The notes under the pieces: model-generated
What the model saw: the letters and a program-made list of their open reading frames with translations, nothing else
Database searches by the model: none
Told to the model about the DNA's origin: nothing
From: Burkholderia sp.
Lineage (GTDB): Bacteria; Pseudomonadota; Gammaproteobacteria; Burkholderiales; Burkholderiaceae
Direction: 5' to 3'
NCBI RefSeq assembly: GCF_018375725.1
Contig: NZ_JAHACR010000091.1
Span: forward strand, 1-13,527
DNA length: 13,527 bases
Made by a program: the position numbers and the translations under genes
Shown: positions 11,718 through 13,527 of the stretch, piece after piece
Layout: every line of letters starts with the position of its first letter
How positions within the stretch are numbered: the first letter of the stretch is position 1

Positions 11718-12237
11718 CGAGCGCCTGCCCGTTCATCTCCGGGAGATGTATGAACTAGCTCCTGGGAGAGACGCCGTTCCGCTTCGCTGTTCGAGAAAGA
11801 CGCGCTGCATCGTCAAGCGCACTAGAAATGGCGCTCGCATCAAGCTCTTTCACTCTATTGACGTCTACGAGCCGGTCGAGCAAGACAAGGTGGTAGACGA
11901 GGTACCGACTAAACGCCGGTACTGTTCGACTGGCCCCGCGTTCTGTGTCGACTTTCGCGATTTCAATGTGAGCGAGATGCTCCGCTCGCGCGGCCTCGTA
12001 CGCTCGCTCGACAAGATGCTCTCGCTGTCTTTGACGAATGGTCTGGCGAGTGGTGATCAACGTCGTGATCGCGCCGCAGGCGGCACCGAAGATTGCGCCG
12101 ATCGCGGTCGAGAGCGCGGCGACGGATGTCGTGTCCATATGGATAGAAAAATACGAGTGAAGAAGCGCATCGATCGAATTCTCACACGCTCGTCAATCAG
12201 GTCTTTCTCAAAATTATCCCGCAGGGGCCGTGCATGA
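11650..12237 (+). CDS. MTCRYDST-type protein, copy B (up to 195 aa)
   Basis: AAGGAGGG a few bases upstream gives a strong ribosome site for ATG 11650. Residues 1 to about 80 align with copy A, including FTP, R-PV, EL and a later R-IKL. The remainder (from about residue 95) is antisense to the leftward membrane-protein gene and has the odd Arg/Ser/Cys-rich look of a shadow reading frame. The stop codon at 12235-12237 falls inside the start of cII (ATGA), which would couple translation but also follows from the repeat sequence itself. The N-terminal part is probably real; the long tail may not be. No known family. Confidence 0.5.
   Translation: MTCRYDSTDLRRADLAFTPVLDIERLPVHLREMYELAPGRDAVPLRCSRKTRCIVKRTRNGARIKLFHSIDVYEPVEQDKVVDEVPTKRRYCSTGPAFCVDFRDFNVSEMLRSRGLVRSLDKMLSLSLTNGLASGDQRRDRAAGGTEDCADRGRERGDGCRVHMDRKIRVKKRIDRILTRSSIRSFSKLSRRGRA
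11755..12138 (-). CDS. leftward small membrane protein, possible exclusion-type cargo (127 aa)
   Basis: The product starts MDTTSVAALSTAIGAIFGAA and has one membrane segment at about 6-29 (Gly/Ala-rich, ending ITTLITT). A long charged helix follows (QTIRQRQREHLVERAYEAAR AEHLAHIEIAK in two parts), then a region with RYLVYHLVLLDRLVD. This plan, a membrane anchor followed by a cytoplasmic helical domain, is seen in phage proteins of unknown role and in some superinfection-exclusion factors. The analogy is from memory and no homolog was checked. The ATG at 12136-12138 lacks a clear Shine-Dalgarno sequence. It faces against the rightward early genes, as cargo genes expressed from the prophage often do. 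Confidence 0.68.
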   Translation of the reverse strand: MDTTSVAALSTAIGAIFGAACGAITTLITTRQTIRQRQREHLVERAYEAARAEHLAHIEIAKVDTERGASRTVPAFSRYLVYHLVLLDRLVDVNRVKELDASAISSALDDAARLSRTAKRNGVSPRS

Positions 12238-12259
12238 CCTGCCGATACGACAGTACCGA
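12234..12259 (+). repeat. 26-bp direct repeat, copy 3 of 3
   Basis: Identical to the other copies and 584 bp after copy 2. It forms the 5' end of the CII-family gene. Confidence 0.95.
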
Positions 12260-12761
12260 ATGGCTCGACGTGCTTTACACGTCGGTGCGTAACACGCCGG
12301 GCGGAGTGGCCGACGCGGCCAACTACCTGACCGTCCGGCGAGGCAAGAACATCACGGCCGAATCGTTGCGGCTGCGTCTGCGAGGCGTTGGCGATAGCCG
12401 CCTGTCGATGGAGATGTTCGAGCTGCTGATCGAATGGATGCAGGAGAAAAGCGAAGGCGAGATGCATGCGCTCGATGCGCTTCATGCGCTGAATGCCCGT
12501 TTTGGCCTGGTCGCTGAACACGTAAGCGACCAGGCGCCGGATGATGCGCTGGAACCCGGCACGATGCGCCTCGTTTCGACGACGCTTCACCTGCAAGCCC
12601 ATGTCGGCCGCGTGGCGGACAACGTGACGCGCGCGCTTTCGGATCAGCAGATCGACGCTCGCGAAGCGGAGCAGATCATCGCGACGGGCCGGAAGGGGCA
12701 GCGGCTGTTCCAGCGGTTGATTCACGCCGCACGAAACCTTGCCGTGCGTCGGCATCGATGA
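12234..12761 (+). CDS. phage regulatory CII-family protein
   Basis: The 175-aa product matches, from memory, the phage regulatory protein CII/CP76 family (PF06892): LDVLYTSVRNTPGGVADAAN, then LRLRLRGVGDSRLSMEMFEL LIEWMQE, and a helical C-terminal half. The N-terminal part should form a helix-turn-helix that binds DNA as an oligomer and activates repressor or early phage genes. The first nine codons (MTCRYDST plus one) are the 26-bp repeat and not part of the usual family motif. AGGGG at 12223-12227 lies 6 nt before the ATG. The stop is one base before the next start, so it is coupled to the 127-aa gene. Confidence 0.85.
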   Translation: MTCRYDSTEWLDVLYTSVRNTPGGVADAANYLTVRRGKNITAESLRLRLRGVGDSRLSMEMFELLIEWMQEKSEGEMHALDALHALNARFGLVAEHVSDQAPDDALEPGTMRLVSTTLHLQAHVGRVADNVTRALSDQQIDAREAEQIIATGRKGQRLFQRLIHAARNLAVRRHR

Positions 12762-12762
12762 A

Positions 12763-13146
12763 ATGGCGCGCTTCAAGTTCGGAATGGGCTGCTGTCGCGT
12801 GTCGCGCGAACAGGCCGAATTGTGCTGCGAATACCCGCAGCAGCTCGCGTGCGCTGTATCCGCGCTTGTCTTTCGTTTCAAGACCGCGCCCGATCAGGCG
12901 GAGCGGCTTCTCTTTGATCTCTTCCCGGCCTTTCCCGATCGCATTGCGACCTTCCTTGCGGAGGCGGAGCTGGCCGGCATGGTCGACACCTTCATCGCCT
13001 GCGCGGCGCGATCGTGTGCAGCGCTGCCGACGAAAGCGGAGCGACACGCATTCCGCGATCAGATTTCCGACCGGCTTTGCGCGACTGACCTTGCCGCGTT
13101 CGACGACCGGATGTCCGCCGAGTGGCGACGGATGCGCGGCAAATAA
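12763..13146 (+). CDS. hypothetical early phage protein, Cys-rich N terminus (127 aa)
   Basis: The product starts MARFKFGMGCCRVSREQAEL and continues CCEYPQQLACAVSALVFRFK. There are five Cys residues in the first 30, then a helical body (ERLLFDLFPAFPDRIATFLA, VDTFIACAARSCAALPTK) ending in DDRMSAEWRRMRGK. The Cys cluster is suggestive of a metal site, although its spacing fits no motif I know. ATG 12763 follows the cII stop after one base (TGAaATG), which favours it over the in-frame ATG at 12739. No family is recognised. Its place between cII and replication-type ORFs suggests an early role. Confidence 0.72.
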   Translation: MARFKFGMGCCRVSREQAELCCEYPQQLACAVSALVFRFKTAPDQAERLLFDLFPAFPDRIATFLAEAELAGMVDTFIACAARSCAALPTKAERHAFRDQISDRLCATDLAAFDDRMSAEWRRMRGK

Positions 13147-13158
13147 CCGGAGACCCAA

Positions 13159-13317
13159 GTGACTTTGCAAAGTGTCAGCAGTGCGCTGCGTCGCCGGCAT
13201 TCGATGCCGCAGCGCAAGACGATCGGAACCAATGTGTATGGCGCCGGCTGCAGGGCGTGGCGCTCGATTCTGCATCAACGTGAACTCGAAAGGAGGGTTG
13301 CCGAATGTCTTCGTTAG
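13159..13317 (+). CDS. small basic ORF with GTG start (52 aa)
   Basis: GGAG at 13150-13153, 5 nt before GTG, and an end that overlaps the next gene's start by 13 bases support translation. The product (starts VTLQSVSSALRRRHSMPQRK, ends RVAECLR) is basic. In the middle it has TIGTNVYGAGCRAWRSILHQ. It is not recognised and short, so this is a moderate call. Confidence 0.5.
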   Translation: MTLQSVSSALRRRHSMPQRKTIGTNVYGAGCRAWRSILHQRELERRVAECLR

Positions 13318-13445
13318 ATCAGATCCGTTTGCAGCTTGTGGCGGCAGGGCATCCTGAGTTGCCCGCCGGACATCCGGTTGCGGACGGCAAGCATCATCGC
13401 TACGGGCCGCGCAAGAAGTGGTGGTATCAGCTCCGAAGTCGATGA
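13305..13445 (+). CDS. 46-aa ORF resembling the start of a phage primase
   Basis: AAGGAGGG about 8 nt before the ATG is a strong ribosome site. The product reads MSSLDQIRLQLVAAGHPELP then AGHPVADGKHHRYGPRKKWW and YQLRSR. The segment HPVADGxxHRYGPxKKxWYxL is, from memory, like the beginning of P4/VapE-type phage and plasmid primases, but here the frame stops at TGA 13443-13445. It may be a stand-alone mini-protein or the first piece of a split or frameshifted primase; the rest is off the window. Its stop overlaps the next ATG (ATGA). Confidence 0.6.
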   Translation: MSSLDQIRLQLVAAGHPELPAGHPVADGKHHRYGPRKKWWYQLRSR

Positions 13446-13527
13446 GTGCGCAGCCTGAACGGCGTTCGCTCTCGGTCAGCACGGCATTGGCTGTTACCAG
13501 TGGTGCGATCAGTTGGTCGGCAATATC
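13442..13527 (+). CDS. hypothetical protein, 5' end only (28 codons in window)
   Basis: ATG 13442 overlaps the preceding stop as ATGA, so translation is probably coupled. The visible residues are MSAQPERRSLSVSTALAVTS followed by GAISWSAI, a polar start then a mildly hydrophobic stretch. The frame is open to the window end. No family can be told from so little. Confidence 0.45.
   Translation, partial: MSAQPERRSLSVSTALAVTSGAISWSAI

Larger units (their letters stand above)
5340..13527. mobile_element. temperate prophage, partial (one end plus control and early region)
   Basis: From the dusA junction to the end of the window the genes are of phage type: PrtN-like activator, ParB-like protein, CI-like repressor, Cro/YdaS-like protein, CII-family regulator and a primase-like N terminus, together with many small unknown ORFs. 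Operators shared between two promoters mark it as a working lysogeny control region. Structural, lysis and integrase genes are not seen and must lie to the right. GC content and codon bias vary from gene to gene, unlike the host flank. Confidence 0.85.

Noticed and set aside
11065..12259. CRISPR-like array
   Set aside because: There are three repeats only, with about 559 bp between them; each is a coding start. CRISPR spacers are far shorter and more regular.
12057..12881. 274-aa leftward ORF opposite cII
   Set aside because: It is antisense to the CII-family gene and has a shadow-type composition.
12676..13482. 268-aa leftward ORF opposite the post-cII genes
   Set aside because: Several plus-strand ORFs here have good ribosome sites and tight spacing; the antisense frame has no motif.

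Overview
The window looks like a high-GC betaproteobacterial chromosome, most likely Burkholderia: the host genes strongly favour G or C at third codon positions, and the sulfonate operon and the dusA start resemble the Burkholderia versions as I remember them. No search was run, so the genus is an inference. A bacterial flank (about 1-5340) meets one end of an integrated prophage (about 5340 to beyond 13527).

Host flank. The left edge holds the 3' end of an enoyl-CoA hydratase/3-hydroxyisobutyryl-CoA hydrolase-type gene. It faces a small membrane-protein gene across a perfect 14-bp inverted repeat. Next comes a sulfonate-use operon: ssuD (FMNH2-dependent monooxygenase), ssuC (permease) and ssuB (ATPase), followed by a Mop/TOBE mini-protein. 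Two short hypothetical genes (4720-4917, 4975-5229) follow. The next gene, dusA (tRNA-dihydrouridine synthase A), keeps only its promoter and about 20 codons before it is cut at the VAPMLDW codons. That position is a known insertion point for dusA-specific prophages and islands.

Prophage edge cargo. Just inside the junction is a lower-GC two-gene unit with its own perfect TATAAT box and a strong bidirectional terminator. It encodes a helical-repeat protein (272 aa) and a HEPN-fold protein (142 aa) that carries the R-x6-H RNase-type motif. This is the best candidate in the window for an undescribed defence or toxin-antitoxin system.

Prophage control region. A leftward operon (9781 to 6883) encodes a small membrane protein, a winged-helix/zinc-motif protein, two small proteins, a ParB-like protein, a 48-aa basic protein and a PrtN-like activator. 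Most neighbours overlap or nearly touch. A rightward gene with its own Shine-Dalgarno sequence (8903-9160) lies antisense inside this operon. A CI-like repressor without a LexA-type protease domain (10132-10683) and a Cro/YdaS-like protein (10768-10989) are transcribed divergently. Four copies of a 15-bp palindrome (consensus TAAACATGRTGTTTA) lie in two pairs, each spaced 24 bp centre to centre. They sit over two matching promoters (TTGC--, 17 bp, TTTAAT), one for the leftward operon and one for the Cro-like gene, whose message appears leaderless.

Rightward early region. From 11065 three genes begin with an identical 26-bp sequence (peptide MTCRYDST) at 585- and 584-bp intervals; the third is a CII-family regulator. 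Facing the other way between them is a small pair encoding a membrane protein and a zinc-ribbon protein, possibly a superinfection-type cargo unit. After cII come a 127-aa protein, two small ORFs (one resembling the start of a phage primase) and a gene cut by the window end. No tRNA, rRNA, CRISPR array, insertion sequence or integrase gene was seen; the integrase is presumably beyond the right edge.
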